Assembly (NCBI GenBank): GCA_911728435.2
Contig: OU452200.1
Coordinates: 30,209,715 to 30,273,714, forward strand
Direction: 5' to 3'
Source of the DNA: Apoderus coryli
Taxonomy: Eukaryota > Arthropoda > Insecta > Coleoptera > Attelabidae
Length of the DNA: 64,000 nt
The notes under the pieces are model-generated. The model did no database searches and had not been told where the DNA came from. It was given only the letters and a program-made list of their open reading frames with translations. This document shows, piece after piece, positions 12,641 to 23,831 of this stretch; position 1 is the first letter of the stretch; each line of letters begins with the position of its first letter. Made by a program: the position numbers and the translations under genes.

Positions 12641-12857
12641 ATCGTCTCAGGGGACTTCGAAATGGTTATAATCCGTCTATAGTATATCTCTCTTTTTTTT
12701 GCCCGTTCACAATACTTTCCCTATGGGTTTGGAAAGTAAAATCTCGTTACAGACATTCCCGCTTCTAGTTACGTTGAAGCAGGTATTAAAAACTGTTTTG
12801 TAAAAAAAAAAATATGTTTTTTGGCTAATAAATCCCTAAAATCTAAATAAAAACAAT

Positions 12858-12936
12858 GGACCGAACAGGATTCGAGCCCGGGACCTCCAATTCCGAGTTC
12901 AATATATACCTGCAGACTATCCATTTAACACTGTGG
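12858..12936 (-). repeat. Second tRNA-derived SINE-like fragment
   Basis: On the minus strand: D-arm-like GTTAAATGGATAG, then a B box GGCTCGAATCC, ending GTTCGGTCC. It differs in sequence from the fragment at 12255 and from the 21.8-kb units, so it comes from a different tRNA-derived family. Possible decayed tRNA; not scored as functional. Confidence 0.5.
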
Positions 12937-12959
12937 TAACTTCAATAAAAATTTTGCTT

Positions 12960-13909
12960 AACGTTAAGAGTACCTATAAAGGGACTACATTATCAAAAGA
13001 ATTTGGCTTACACAGGGTGTTCTAAACAAGCGTGGAGAATAATTATTAAATGGAATGAGCTATACCTACCTATTTTTATTCAAATTAGTGTCGTATCAGT
13101 ATCGGGAACTCTAGAGTATTTTCTTTTTAAAATGCGACGTCGCCAAGTTATTTTATCATACAAAAATGCAAAGTTATGGGTTCCTTATACAGGATGTACA
13201 AAATTTTTATTTCAATATTATTTTACGCCATTTTCATAGATGGCTCTATCTAGTAGGCTGTATCGATAGAGCATTCATTGACCCATTAAAATGATAACTC
13301 CCCATATGTCTACCTTTATCTTCGCAAGTTTTCTTTTAAATTGCAATTGAACAAACAATTATCTATTTTTTTATGTTTATTAAAAATCAGAAACCGTATT
13401 GTGACTAGGAGGGCATGATTTGTTTTTATAGCTTGAATTATAGGGAAATAGGTGTCAATTTTGACGTTTACGAAGTCACCATTAAGTTGCTGCGTACTAA
13501 TAAAACGTGTAATATTGGAATTTGTGGAACAAAATGTAAATTACCCCTGGTAGGAACTAGAAGATATGATTTACCTTATTGGCGAATATTTTGGGAACGG
13601 CTTTTTGGCTGTGTGGTGAGTGTACGACGAAAAATATTGAAACAATAGACATCATAGAGAAATAATGCCGCATACACTAAATAACAGATTCGATACTGCT
13701 ATGGAAGCGTAGCTTAAGAAAACATAATCACACCAAAATGGGTTTTAAATGAAGAAATGCAATTGATAATCAGCTTGGCAGTGCAGAGCAATAAGATTTT
13801 TATTATTTTAGGTCTAGTTTCATTTGTTCAACGATTTTATGAATATATTTTAATTTTTAAAACGTTTTTCAGCCTTCATATTATCGCCTTTTGGACGCTC
13901 ATTTTAGTA
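12960..13909. other. No gene recognised
   Basis: Contains a mariner-terminus-like ACAGGGTGT at about 13013 and a related ACAGGATGT near 13190. Frames at 13003-13239, 13415-13648 and 13757-13942 show no domain. Confidence 0.35.
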
Positions 13910-14465
13910 CTATTCAGGAGATCGACACAACCGAAATTTTGAAAATTTTTTATGCAGTCCTTCATTTCATGACCCCTGAATCCTAAAAATGACCTCAGTT
14001 CAAAAGTTTATTTATCTATATGGGATATAGAAAATTTTGCGGCACGTTCTAGGCCGCATTTTTTGACCAATCGAAACAAAATTTGGTTAAAAAATCGGCT
14101 AGGTCATAGAATCGCGTGAGTTCGTTAGCGATTGAAATCGGAGGGCTAATTTTAAAATGGCGGCCTGTCAAAGTTTTAAAAAAATCATATTTTTTTCATT
14201 GTTAATAGAAAATATCGATGATACATATCAAATTATAGAGCACTTAAATCTCTACAATGATTATTTGGAGAGTTTTTTCATCGCTGGCATATTTAAGTAA
14301 ATGTAAGTCAATATCACACCCGCTACACCTGTACTTATTTTTGACAAATAAACATAAGACCGTACTTACGTATGTATTATAGTAGAATGGGTATTTCAGT
14401 TAATATAACTGTCAATATGACACTTTGGTTATATTTGGCGACTGTCAGTGGTAGACCGTTTATAC
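13910..14465 (+). repeat. Dispersed ~0.7-kb repeat, copy A
   Basis: Starts CTATTCAGGAGATCGACAC and aligns over about 550 bp with copies B (21511-22996) and C (23832-24550), including GGCCGCATTTTTTGACC and TATTTGGCGACTGTCAG. It lacks the outermost sequence seen in B and C, so it is truncated at both ends. All three copies are in the same orientation. Confidence 0.85.
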
Positions 14466-14677
14466 TAATATTATTTTATTTATTATTTGATATTATTCTT
14501 GAACCTTTCTTCATTTTGAAAATTATTATTTTATTTTATTCAAAATAAAAACATTTTTTATTATGTCAATTTAAAAATACGCAAAGTTTCGTCGTTAACA
14601 TTAACATTATCTTCAGATGGGTGAAAAAAATAATTTTGAGATATAATTTCGGGTCTATAAATTATGCTGTATACAGT

Positions 14678-14800
14678 ATAACTCAAAAACCACTTAACAT
14701 ATTTTAACCAAGCTTGGTAAAAAAATACTACAGGATATGTTGTCTAGGTGCTGATTAACTTTTAGCAAACATTGAGCGTAGGCAAGGGGTTACTCAAGTT
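14678..14800 (+). repeat. Dispersed repeat, also at 20700-20815
   Basis: ATAACTCAAAAACCACTTAAC through TTGAGCG...CAAGGGGTT aligns with 20700-20815 with moderate divergence. No coding potential. It directly precedes the foldback MITE. Confidence 0.7.
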
Positions 14801-14838
14801 TTATGATTAAAACTTTTCCGAAATATTGAATAAGTGTT

Positions 14839-15138
14839 GTTACATAATGTAACAAGACTTTAAGTTACGTTGGAAATTTGTTTCATACTACCATGCTTTC
14901 ACGAGACGGGCTGTTTCGTTGATCCACAACTCATCAGTGGTGATCGGTAGGAAGTGTGACCCAAATTTCAACTCTCGTGCTAATATAACCTATTCGGAAA
15001 TGTTGGTAATTTGGGTCACACTGCCTGCCGATCACCACTGATGAGTTGTGGATCAACGAAACGGCCCATTGTCGGTGAGTGCATGGTGGTGTGAACCAAA
15101 TTTCCAACATAACTAGAAGTCTTGTGGCTTTATGTAAC
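14839..15138. mobile_element. Foldback MITE, ~300 bp, ~130-bp arms
   Basis: The left arm (14839-14967) and right arm (15008-15138) are inverted copies. The inner 60 nt of each arm (14908-14967 and 15008-15067) match at nearly every position; the outer 70 nt are more diverged. About 40 bases separate the arms. The ends read GTTACATA...TATGTAAC. No coding. No clear target duplication was identified, so the superfamily is unknown. Confidence 0.82.
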
Positions 15139-15497
15139 AAGCAATTCACAAATAAAGCCTCCCGCCGGGAATTCGGGCGCATCTAGTGTTGGCAATAGGG
15201 TATGATGGAGTTGTTGCTTCTCGTGCGGCCATCGTTTGTGAAATGTCGCCAAAAACATTTCGTTTTCATAGATTTAATAGAATATAACCTAAAACAGGAA
15301 CCTCCCGAAGCTTTTTGAAAAAGGTGTTTTGTTTCTGCGAAAGTTATATTAATTTACTTTTATTTCTTATAGGAGACTAACATCTTTTTGTGTGTGTTTT
15401 GTATACTAGAGGCCTTTCAATCCTCCTCTTCGCGTAAGTGATATTTATTTATATTTTTGAATAGTTCTCGTAAAATCGGCTACAAGGCAGGCTAAAC
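15139..15497. other. Probable 5' flank or 5' UTR of the I-type LINE
   Basis: No reading frame recognised. It lies between the MITE and the ATG of LINE ORF1 at 15498. The true LINE 5' end could not be located. Confidence 0.4.
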
Positions 15498-16794
15498 ATG
15501 GACGAAGCCTCTGGGGGAGGCGTGAGCCTCTCCTAGCTTTCACCAATTGACCAACCAATTACCAAAAGATCCCAGTTTGATAATCGTTATCTATCAAACA
15601 GTCTTGGACCATTCATTGTTATCGTACAAAGTAAGCTAGATAATACAAATCTGGGCAATTACCATCCGCTTTCTATAGCTAAAGACGTTTATAATTTAAA
15701 ACTTAATAATATCGTTCAATCTAAAAGGAAAGGAAAAAACAGGATCTCAGTGGAGTTCAAAGATTATCTCAGTGCAAATAACTTCATTGAAGACAAAACT
15801 CTCATATCTAAGGGGTATGAAATGTTTGTTCCTTCTTACAATATTACTTGTAAAGGTATAGTAAAGTTTATAGATTTATAGATTGAATTAATTTCAGCAA
15901 CAAAAGCCTCTTGCAACATCTTGGGTGTTCGTAGGTTAAATTATAAAACCAAAGTAGACAACAAAATCGAATACAAACCATCAAGTACATGCTTATTCAC
16001 CTTTGAAGGGAAGATTATGCCGAGATCCTTCAACATATATGGACTGGACTTTTCCGTTGAACCCTACATTTTACCAGTCATTCAGTGCTACAATTGCTTG
16101 CTGTTTGGTCATACTGCCAAACAATGCAGAGGTAAGGCGAAATGTAGTAAGTGTTCTCTTTCACACGAGGGTGAATGTCAAACTCAGAATAAATGTTACC
16201 ATTGCAATAGCATAAATCACGTATCCACATCCCGTGAATGTCCGGAATATGAGAGACAAAAAACGATTCGCAAATATGTCATTAGATTGTATATCCTTTC
16301 AGGATGCTAATCAAATGGTCCCGAAAACTAATAGACATGTAAATGACAAACGGGAAATTTATGACCAAAATAATAAACTTCAAGGGTATGACTCGGCATT
16401 GAAAAAACGTAAAACATCGCTGCCCGGATATGATAAAAACGCACATAATAAATGTCTTTTTCCAGCTAGTTCCCGTACAGCCTCACTTCAATCAACTTCA
16501 TCCCTAGCCTATAGGAAAATCGACAAGCCCTCTTGCTCAAGCAACTCGGTTAGTCCTAAATTTATTAACCCACAGTCATTTTTAAGTCAAACTAGAAGAC
16601 ATCCTCAACCTAACCAATTATCGCAACTAAATAATCTCTTTTTAACAGTTAATAATTTATCAATGGCAGATATCTCAAAACTTAAAACTCATCTAGAAAG
16701 CATTCTTATGGAAGAAATTGTGGACTCCCCATGGGGGATGATTTCCTTGAAAGCTTCCTTCAGTGGAATATTCGTAGCCTATGCGCTAATTTAG
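15498..16794 (+). pseudogene. LINE ORF1 (gag-like, CCHC zinc knuckles), broken
   Basis: Nucleic-acid-binding protein of the LINE. The ATG at 15498 opens a frame interrupted by TAG at 15534-15536 and TAG at 15879-15881. It then runs through three zinc-knuckle motifs (CYNCLLFGHTAKQC, CSKCSLSHEGEC and CYHCNSINHVSTSREC, about 16087-16244). A one-base frameshift near 16262-16285 moves the rest to the next frame, which ends at 16794. The C-terminal part is Ser/Gln/Asn-rich. Without the lesions the protein would be about 430 residues, normal for I-like gag. The lesions are seen directly; the role is inferred from the family. Confidence 0.8.
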
Positions 16795-19700
16795 ATAATC
16801 TGAAAATTTTATTAGATTCTGAATCTCCATCTATTGTGGCCTTATGCGAAACGTGGCTGTCACCGCCGATTCGAACGAGATTTAGCAACTATGAAGTCCT
16901 AAGACAGGATAGAAATGATAACAAAGGGGGCCTTGCTTTCCTAATCAAGTCTAACATTGACTTCCATCCCATAAATTTTAATACGGAATATTTACCACGA
17001 AATATGCAAGTTATGGGAATTTTTCTAGAAAAAATGGGCATTTCAGTTATTCTGGCGTATATTCCGCCAAATTCTCCATTGAATTATCATCATTGACTCA
17101 GGTTGATTGCTTGCGTTCAGGGTCCCAAGATTGTTGTTGGTGATATGAATGCTCATAACCCAGCTTGGAGCGCTCTGTCTGCTAATAGGTTGGGAACTGT
17201 TATTAATGATTCTTTGGAGACTCTTGATCTCATTGTTCTTAACGATGGTTCTCCTACGAGATTTTGTCACTCGGGAGTGGGCTCAGCGGTTGACCTTACT
17301 CTGGCCTCTCCCAATTTAGCAACTAAGGCTAATTGGAAAACATTGGAGGACTGTGGAAACAGCGACCATTACCACATAATATTCAATATGTCCGTATCTC
17401 AGGAATCTATTACTAAATTAAATGCGGGGAAAAATTTCAAGAGGATGGACTGGTCCCTTTATTATGATAGACTATCGTTTGAAAACTCCCCAAACTACCA
17501 CTCATTCATAGAAATTCTGAACGAAGCCGCTGAACTCAGTACTCCGTGTCTATCTCTATCGGGTGGGAGACGGCCTCCCACCCCATGGTGGGATGATGAA
17601 TGTTCCCAACTTATAACACAAAGAAAGCAAGCAATCAGAAGCTTCCAAAATCACCCTTCCTTGACTAACTACGTCGAAGCTAAAAGAATTATTGCTCTAA
17701 CTCGCAAAGGTCTTAAGGCTAAGAAAAAAGTAGAATTTAAAGAGTTCTATGCTACGCTAAATATAAACTCTTCGTTATCCGCAGTCTGGAGAACAATCAA
17801 AAAATTCTCGAATGCCATAAGTGACGATATTCCTAAACGGCTCCCAGCTGAGAATACTGCCAAGGAAATCCTCAACTCCCTTACAGCTTGCAACATTAAT
17901 CCTGAATTTCAGTTACTCCCTAATGTGCATAGGGATATTCATTTTGACGTGTCCGAATTGCAATCTATCTTATCTTCAAAAAGAGACTCTGCTCCCGGGA
18001 TGGATCTAATACCCTACTCAATGATTAAAAACCTACCGATGCATGGCAAAGAAATTTTGGTTAACATTTTCAATAACATAGTTAACTCCAGCGATATCCC
18101 CCTTTCCTGGAAAAGTATACAAATTATTCCAATTCTCGAGAGAGATAAAGATCCTGCAGCGGCTAATAGTTATAGACCGATTGCCTTATCATCTACCATT
18201 TGTAAGCTCTTAGAGTCTATTATCAAGAATCGATTAGAGTGGGAACTTGAACGTGCCCGGAAATTCCCAGAATTTCAAATGGGATTTCGCAGAGGGAAGG
18301 GATGCGTTGACAATCTTGCTGTGCTATCGTCCACTGTTCTTTTAAATTATAGCCGTAACTACTTTACGCTAGGAATTTTCCTTGACATTTCGGCAGCATA
18401 CGATAGTGTAAATCTCTCGAAGCTTTATCAGTATCTTGTGGAATATGATATCCCTATCTCTATAGTTAATTTTATCTTTAATCTCTTAAACAATCGGCTT
18501 ATCTATGTAAAGGACAAGAATGGGCATAATTTTGGCCCCGGACCTGCATCAATTGGCCTTGCTCAAGGTTCACCTCTCAGTCCGCTGTTATTTAACATCT
18601 ACACCATCTCTGTGGCGGAGATTACCCCTCGTGACATTAAACTGCTCCAATATGCTGATGACTTTCTCCTTATTCTAGAGGGTACAAATATTTCTGATCT
18701 AATTGTCAGAGCAAATTCATACCTACTTTCCCTGCATGAATGGCTGGTCGATCATAATTTCAGACTCTCCACAAGTAAATCAGCCGCTATGCTCTTTAGA
18801 AAGGGTAGAGCACAGGCACCCTCCATGCCGATTTTATATAACGATTCTCTTATACCCTGGGTAAAAGAATATTCCTATTTGGGTTTCATTATTACGGATA
18901 CCTTGAAATGGGATAAGCAAATTCAGAACATATCAGTCAAGGCACAAAGAGGAATAAATGTGTTACGAGCAGTCTGCCGTACATGGTGGGGTGCTGATCC
19001 GGAGACACTGTCGAATATATATAGGCTTGTTCGCTCCCATTTAGATTATGGATGCCAAATTATCATTCCAACCTCAAAAACTAATATCCAGAAATTAGAT
19101 CGTGTTCAATTTAAAGCCCTGAGGGCTATCACTGGGTGTATGGAGTCCACTCCCACCAATTTTCTCTTGGCGGAATGTGCTGAACCTCCATGGGGTTATA
19201 GAAGAAGATGGCTATCCCAGAAATTTTTCATGAAAATTATGCAGTTTAATATTCACCCATTGCACCGAATATTGGATCAATTATCTGCCTATACCCAACA
19301 TCGTCAAGGCTATTGGCGTACAAGAGAGCCACCTCTACTTCTTTCGGCTCAGAATGAAGTGACGTACATCTTTCCTCATTTACATACTTATGATATATTA
19401 CCTTGCTTTGAATATAATCTTGAAGACCAATACCAAGTCATTCCCACAGTCAACCTCCACTTGAAGAAGGAAGACCAGAACCTAAATTTGGAATTTCGAA
19501 GTAGGGTTGCCCGTTTCGCTAGTTTATATACTTTTATTTATACCGATGCTTCGTGTGAAAGAGACAGTAAAACTGCAGGCTATGGGATGCTTGCCAATGC
19601 TGGACGTATTCTTAGAGTCCCACATCCAATCAAATTAGACAGAACGGACTTTCTTCCTCATATTAAATGATCCCTGCTTGAGGACTGGAGGCAGCAATGG

Positions 19701-20018
19701 AAAAATATATCTGCTAGCAAGGGTGTCTGGTATTCTAACATTCAGGAAGTGTTTCCAGCCACTCCCTGGTATTCCAAGTTTCCGTTCATAGACCGACGAA
19801 ATCTTACCACCATTATTCGGATGCGTAGTGGTCATTGTTTATATCCAGAACATCTTCACAAGATTAAGGTCCTTGACAGTCCCTTATGCCAGTGCGGTCA
19901 ATTGGGTAGCCTTTCACATATTCTGTTTGATTGTCCAAACAATAATAACAATCTATACTCCGAACTTTCAAAGTCCGGGGTTTCATCACCTATGTCGGTG
20001 CAATCATTAGAGATTTGA
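16731..20018 (+). pseudogene. LINE ORF2 (endonuclease-RT-RNase H), two in-frame stops
   Basis: One continuous frame from ATG 16731 to 20018, interrupted only by TGA at 17094-17096 and TGA at 19668-19670. The N-terminus is an APE-type endonuclease (IRSLCANLDNLK, CETWL, VVGDMNAHN, then SDHYH). The reverse transcriptase occupies the middle, with SYRPIALSS, AQGSPLSPLLFNIY and the catalytic YADD at 18651-18662. An RNase H start (IYTDAS, near 19538) breaks off about 45 residues later, so most of RNase H is deleted. The C-terminal finger is CQCG...SHILFDC (about 19888-19936). The first stop lies inside the endonuclease, so only a truncated protein is expected. ORF1 and ORF2 overlap by 64 bp in different frames, as in related LINEs. 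Confidence 0.85.
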
Positions 20019-20400
20019 AGTACGAGACGCTTAAATTGTTAGTTGGTTTTCTGCGCCAGAATGATATTCTCTTGTAATTACAGTGACCCTTTGTTACAGA
20101 TCCCTCTATCTCCTGGTGTGTGTCGGAGGGTTATCTTCTTCTTTTATGTGTGTCTTAACTAACATTTTATTTATAAGTTTGAGGGGTCACATTCAGAAAA
20201 TCGCAATCACCAAAAAGTGAACAAGAATCCTGAGTCGCACCGATCAAGGAAATTGGAAACGCAAAACAGTGTGCAAGAAGTACATTATGGATATGGGCAG
20301 GAGCCCAGCTGCACTTTAATGTGCGTCCGTAAAAATTCCACTGGAAACTGGCTAAATACCTACTGGTGAAGGCCAATATCAAACAACAACAACAACAATA
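20019..20400 (+). other. LINE 3' UTR and CAA-repeat tail
   Basis: Non-coding sequence after ORF2 ending in a short CAA repeat and CAATAA at about 20380-20400. Short tandem tails rather than poly(A) are usual for I-group LINEs. Sequence beyond it is unrelated AT-rich DNA. Confidence 0.6.
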
Positions 20401-20699
20401 ACCTAAAACATTTAACATAAACAAATTAGATCAAAAACTAAGAAAAAACATATTTCCTAAACATAGCAGAAATATTGTTATTGTAGTTATTTAAGTATAG
20501 CTTTAACAGAATATAACCTATATAAAATGGAATATAAAAACATGCTCACATAGGCGTACTTACGTAAATAGTAGAAAATAAAAAAAATATTTAGATTGTA
20601 AACACAATATATTTAGTATTTGGATTGGTGTTAAAAATACACGACAAAAATTTAACGTATAACAGGCGTCCATGAAAAGTTCAAAAATTTGATTCCACA

Positions 20700-20815
20700 A
20701 TAACTCAAAATCCACTTAACGGATTTTAACCAAATTTGGTACAAAAATACTGCAGGACGTTTTCAGGTTCTAATTAACGTTCGCAAAACATTGAGCGGAG
20801 ACAAGGGGTTTAAAA
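20700..20815 (+). repeat. Second copy of the 14678-14800 repeat
   Basis: Aligns from TAACTCAAAATCCACTTAAC to TTGAGCGGAGACAAGGGGTT with the copy at 14678. The stretch 20401-20699 before it and 20816-21510 after it hold no recognised gene. Confidence 0.7.
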
Positions 20816-21862
20816 ACGAGCAAAAAAAATAGCTCCTAAACTTATTCAAAATATGGTGTATTTTTTTATAGCTAACTAAATAAATACTTTGAAGAAATAT
20901 CTGAAATATTTTATTTGAAAATATAGCTTGTCACCAAGGGTATTACGACGACAAAGGTAAATGAGATGAAATATTACTTGTACACTTAAGTATTGAGAGC
21001 TATTCGTCCTTGAAGGCAACAGTTTGTTTCATTTGATTTAGCAAATATAACGCAAAAACAATACCTCTTGTCTACGTCATCTGTGTGTGAAAATCCAACT
21101 AGATATGTCCAATAGTATTTTTGAACTAAATTTGGTTCAGTTGTTTTCTAGTAATCCGGTATATCTAACTACGGACTGACATATTCACAGAATGACAGAC
21201 ATTTTTTTTAAATGCTTATTTGCCGACATCCCACATCTAAAACGACTCAAAACATACTTGATGAAACTAATAATGTATGGAGAGCCAAAAAATTTTTTAA
21301 AAAATATGACTTAAATTCGGGTAGGTATAAATTTTGGCTGTAAATTTATCTATTTATTTATTTATGCATATAAAATTTGTATAAATAGGCATTATTAACA
21401 AACATAAAAAATAAAAGATAACAATGTTGAGTATAGAATTTGGTTGGAAAGATATTGGGTAAAAAATTAGTATACACAGGGCGTGTAGTTCCAGAAATGA
21501 AAGTATTTTTAGTAGATTTTTAAAAAAAATCTAACTATTCAGGAGATCGACACAACCGAAATTTTGAAAAATTTTCATGCAGTCCTTCATTTTATGACCC
21601 CTGGATCCTAAAAATGACCTCAGTTCAAAAGTTTATATATCTATATATATATATATATATATATAAACAAACAAAGATATTCAACTAAGTTGACAGAGTA
21701 TAGTATATCACCGATATACAAAGAAAAATGAAATAAACTAACTTGTACGAATCAAAAAAATCTCGTGACACAAGCTGGATTTGAACCAACATCTCCCAAT
21801 TGCCGGTCAGGTGTTTTAACATAGGAAGCAAGGCATGTACGAATTAAAGAAGTTTCATTCAT

Positions 21863-21938
21863 GTGCCACGATAGTTTAATTGGTTAAAACACCTGACCGG
21901 CAATTGGGAGATGTTGGTTCAAATCCAGCTTGTGTCAC
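21863..21938 (+). repeat. tRNA-like SINE head, complete 76-nt copy
   Basis: Begins GTGCCAC and ends GTGTCAC, giving a seven-pair acceptor-like stem with one mismatch. An A-box-like TAGTTTAATTGG, an anticodon-like arm with a seven-base loop CCGGCAA, and a T-arm GTTGG-TTCAAAT-CCAGC with the B box GGTTCAAATCC follow. The base 5' of the would-be anticodon is C, not the invariant U. Because the same flanks recur with every copy, this is the Pol III promoter head of a repeat family rather than a tRNA gene. Confidence 0.6.
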
Positions 21939-21982
21939 GAGATTTTTTTGATTCGTACAAGTTAGTTTATTTCATTTTTCTT

Positions 21983-22031
<49 letters not shown>

Positions 22032-22127
22032 AAACAAAGATATTCAACTAAGTTGACAGAGTATAGTATATCACTGATATACAAAGAAAAATGAAATAAA
22101 CTAACTTGTACGAATCAAAAAAATCTC

Positions 22128-22203
22128 GTGACACAAGCTGGATTTGAACCAACATCTCCCAATTGCCGGTCAGGTGTTTTAACCAATTAAACTATCGTGG
22201 CAC
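22128..22203 (-). repeat. tRNA-like SINE head, complete minus-strand copy
   Basis: Reverse complement of the unit at 21863-21938. Its upstream side on the minus strand continues through 22204-22340 (including AAGGTCGAGGCGTAGCACAG), which the shorter copies lack, so this is the most complete member of the family in the window. Confidence 0.6.
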
Positions 22204-22448
22204 ATGAATGAAACTTCTTTAATTCGTACATGCCTTGCTTCCTATGTGCTGTGCTACGCCTCGACCTTTTAATTCAAAGGCAACATAGACTACACACTGC
22301 CATAATGCAATGTTATTTCTCTTTTGCTCATCGCAAATAAATATAAATAAACAAACAAAGATATTCAACTAAGTTGACAGAGTATAGTATATCACTGATA
22401 TACAAAGAAAAATGAAATAAACTAACTTGTACGAATCAAAAAAATCTC

Positions 22449-22479
<31 letters not shown>

Positions 22480-23188
22480 GGATATAGAAAACTTTGCGTC
22501 ACGGTCTAGGCCGCATTTTTTGACCAATCGAAACAAAATTTGGTTAAAAAATCGGCTAGGTCATGGAATCGCCTGAGTTCATTGGCGATTGAAATCGGCG
22601 AGCTAATTTCGAAATGGCGGCCTGTCAAAGTTTTAAAAAAATCATATATTTTTCATTGTTAATAGAAAATACCGATGAAATGATAGAGCACTTAAATCTC
22701 TGTAATGTTTATTTGGAGAGCTTTTTCATCGCTGGCATATTTAAGTAAGTAAGTCACACACACACACACACACCTGTGATATAACAATAAGACCGTACTT
22801 ACGTATGTGTTATAGTATAATGGGTATTTCAGTTAAAATAACTGTCAATATGACACTTTGGTTATATTTGGCGACTGTCAGAATATTCCATTATTTGTTT
22901 ATTAATAGTGGGTGTCAGTGGTAGACTAAGTATAAATAAAAAATACATACCTAAATCAAAAATCTACTTTTCCGACTGGCTGCCATCGGGATTTTTAATA
23001 TTAAAGTAGTTATACTTAACTTTGCAGCAACCAAAATGAGCCCCCAAATGGCGTTAACGAAGGCTAATATATAAAAAAAATATATTTTTAAAATCGATGA
23101 GCAAAACTAAACCTAAAGCAAGAACACTGTGTATACAAAACCTTTATTAAAGTGTATAATATTTGGCGTTCATAATTACAATAAAATA

Positions 23189-23230
23189 CAGGGTGTTTCA
23201 ATAAAGGTGATTTTTCTGGAACACACCCTG
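23189..23230. mobile_element. 42-bp mini-element with mariner-like ends
   Basis: CAGGGTGT...ACACCCTG with TA immediately on both sides (23187-23188 and 23231-23232) and only 26 bases between the arms. It looks like a mariner-type deletion product reduced to its terminal repeats. Confidence 0.55.
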
Positions 23231-23232
23231 TA

Positions 23233-23831
23233 TGATTGAAAATAATTTTCATCATATCTTAAAAGGATTTTATTGGTGGAGTTAATGAAAAATGAAACTC
23301 CGTCCTTCGGACTCAACTTTTGTGGAAAAGCACTGGCGCAAACAAAATATAGATATCTCTAACCGTTTGGCTATAGGATTTTACTCAAATTCTTTGATGG
23401 ATCAGAATTTTTTTAATAATAAAGATAATTGATCTTTGAAAAAAACCTTCTGATGACAATTTTTAATGCTTAATAATGTGCAGTTTATTGTTATAAATTT
23501 GCTACAAAACCAACACACGGTACATTTTCATATTTTCTTGTAGCTGGTAAAATCTTCTGTTAAAAAATATATATTACTACATATCTAAGTTGAGCACTTA
23601 ACGATATATTCGGCTTTGAAATTAAGATTCTATTTATTCTAGCATTATGCTGCGTATCAATTGTTTTTAAAAATATGTTCAACATTAAATTTTTAATTTA
23701 ATAGGATAAAATTATATTATTATAATATTAACGAACCTAAAACGAACGAAATATAGGACATGAGGAAGATATTTTCAAGCAAATACTCAAATTGAGCACC
23801 GTACTGGTTTATACACATTAGGCAACATTTT
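23233..23831. other. No gene recognised
   Basis: AT-rich sequence between the mini-element and repeat copy C. No frame or repeat identified. Confidence 0.4.

Larger units (their letters stand above)
15498..20400 (+). mobile_element. I-type non-LTR retrotransposon, nearly full length, defective
   Basis: Order: ORF1 (gag with three CCHC knuckles), a short ORF1/ORF2 overlap, ORF2 (APE endonuclease, RT, RNase H remnant, C-terminal Cys/His finger), a ~380-bp 3' region and a (CAA)n-type tail at about 20380-20400. CCHC gag plus an RNase H fits the I group of LINEs. ORF1 carries two stops and one frameshift, ORF2 two stops and an RNase H deletion. The rest reads open over about 3 kb, so the decay is fairly recent. 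Confidence 0.88.
21641..22478. repeat. Palindromic cluster of tRNA-like units and (AT)n
   Basis: Contains (AT)n at 21641-21664, 21985-22028 and 22453-22478. A tRNA-like unit occurs three times: minus 21765-21820 (truncated), plus 21863-21938 (complete, 76 nt), minus 22128-22203 (complete). Flanking sequence (ACAAAGAAAAATGAAATAAAC on one side, GTACGAATTAAAGAAG on the other) is shared. A fourth partial unit (22341-22450) has the flank only. The first two units form a large inverted repeat. Confidence 0.8.
21511..22996 (+). repeat. Dispersed ~0.7-kb repeat, copy B, interrupted
   Basis: The left part 21511-21640 starts AGTAGATTTTT and the right part 22479-22996 ends in a small hairpin CCGACTGGCTGCCATCGG. 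Between them sits about 840 bp of AT microsatellite and tRNA-like units. In copy C the same two parts are joined by only a short (AT)n tract, so the intervening block arrived or expanded inside the (AT)n tract of this copy. Confidence 0.85.

Noticed and set aside
13415..13648. Small gene with Cys-rich frame
   Set aside because: Cysteines show no regular spacing and there is no supporting motif or splice structure.
21863..22203. tRNA genes
   Set aside because: The units have good A and B boxes and arms, but the base before the anticodon is not U, the acceptor has a mismatch, and the same long flanks accompany each unit. They fit a SINE-type repeat.
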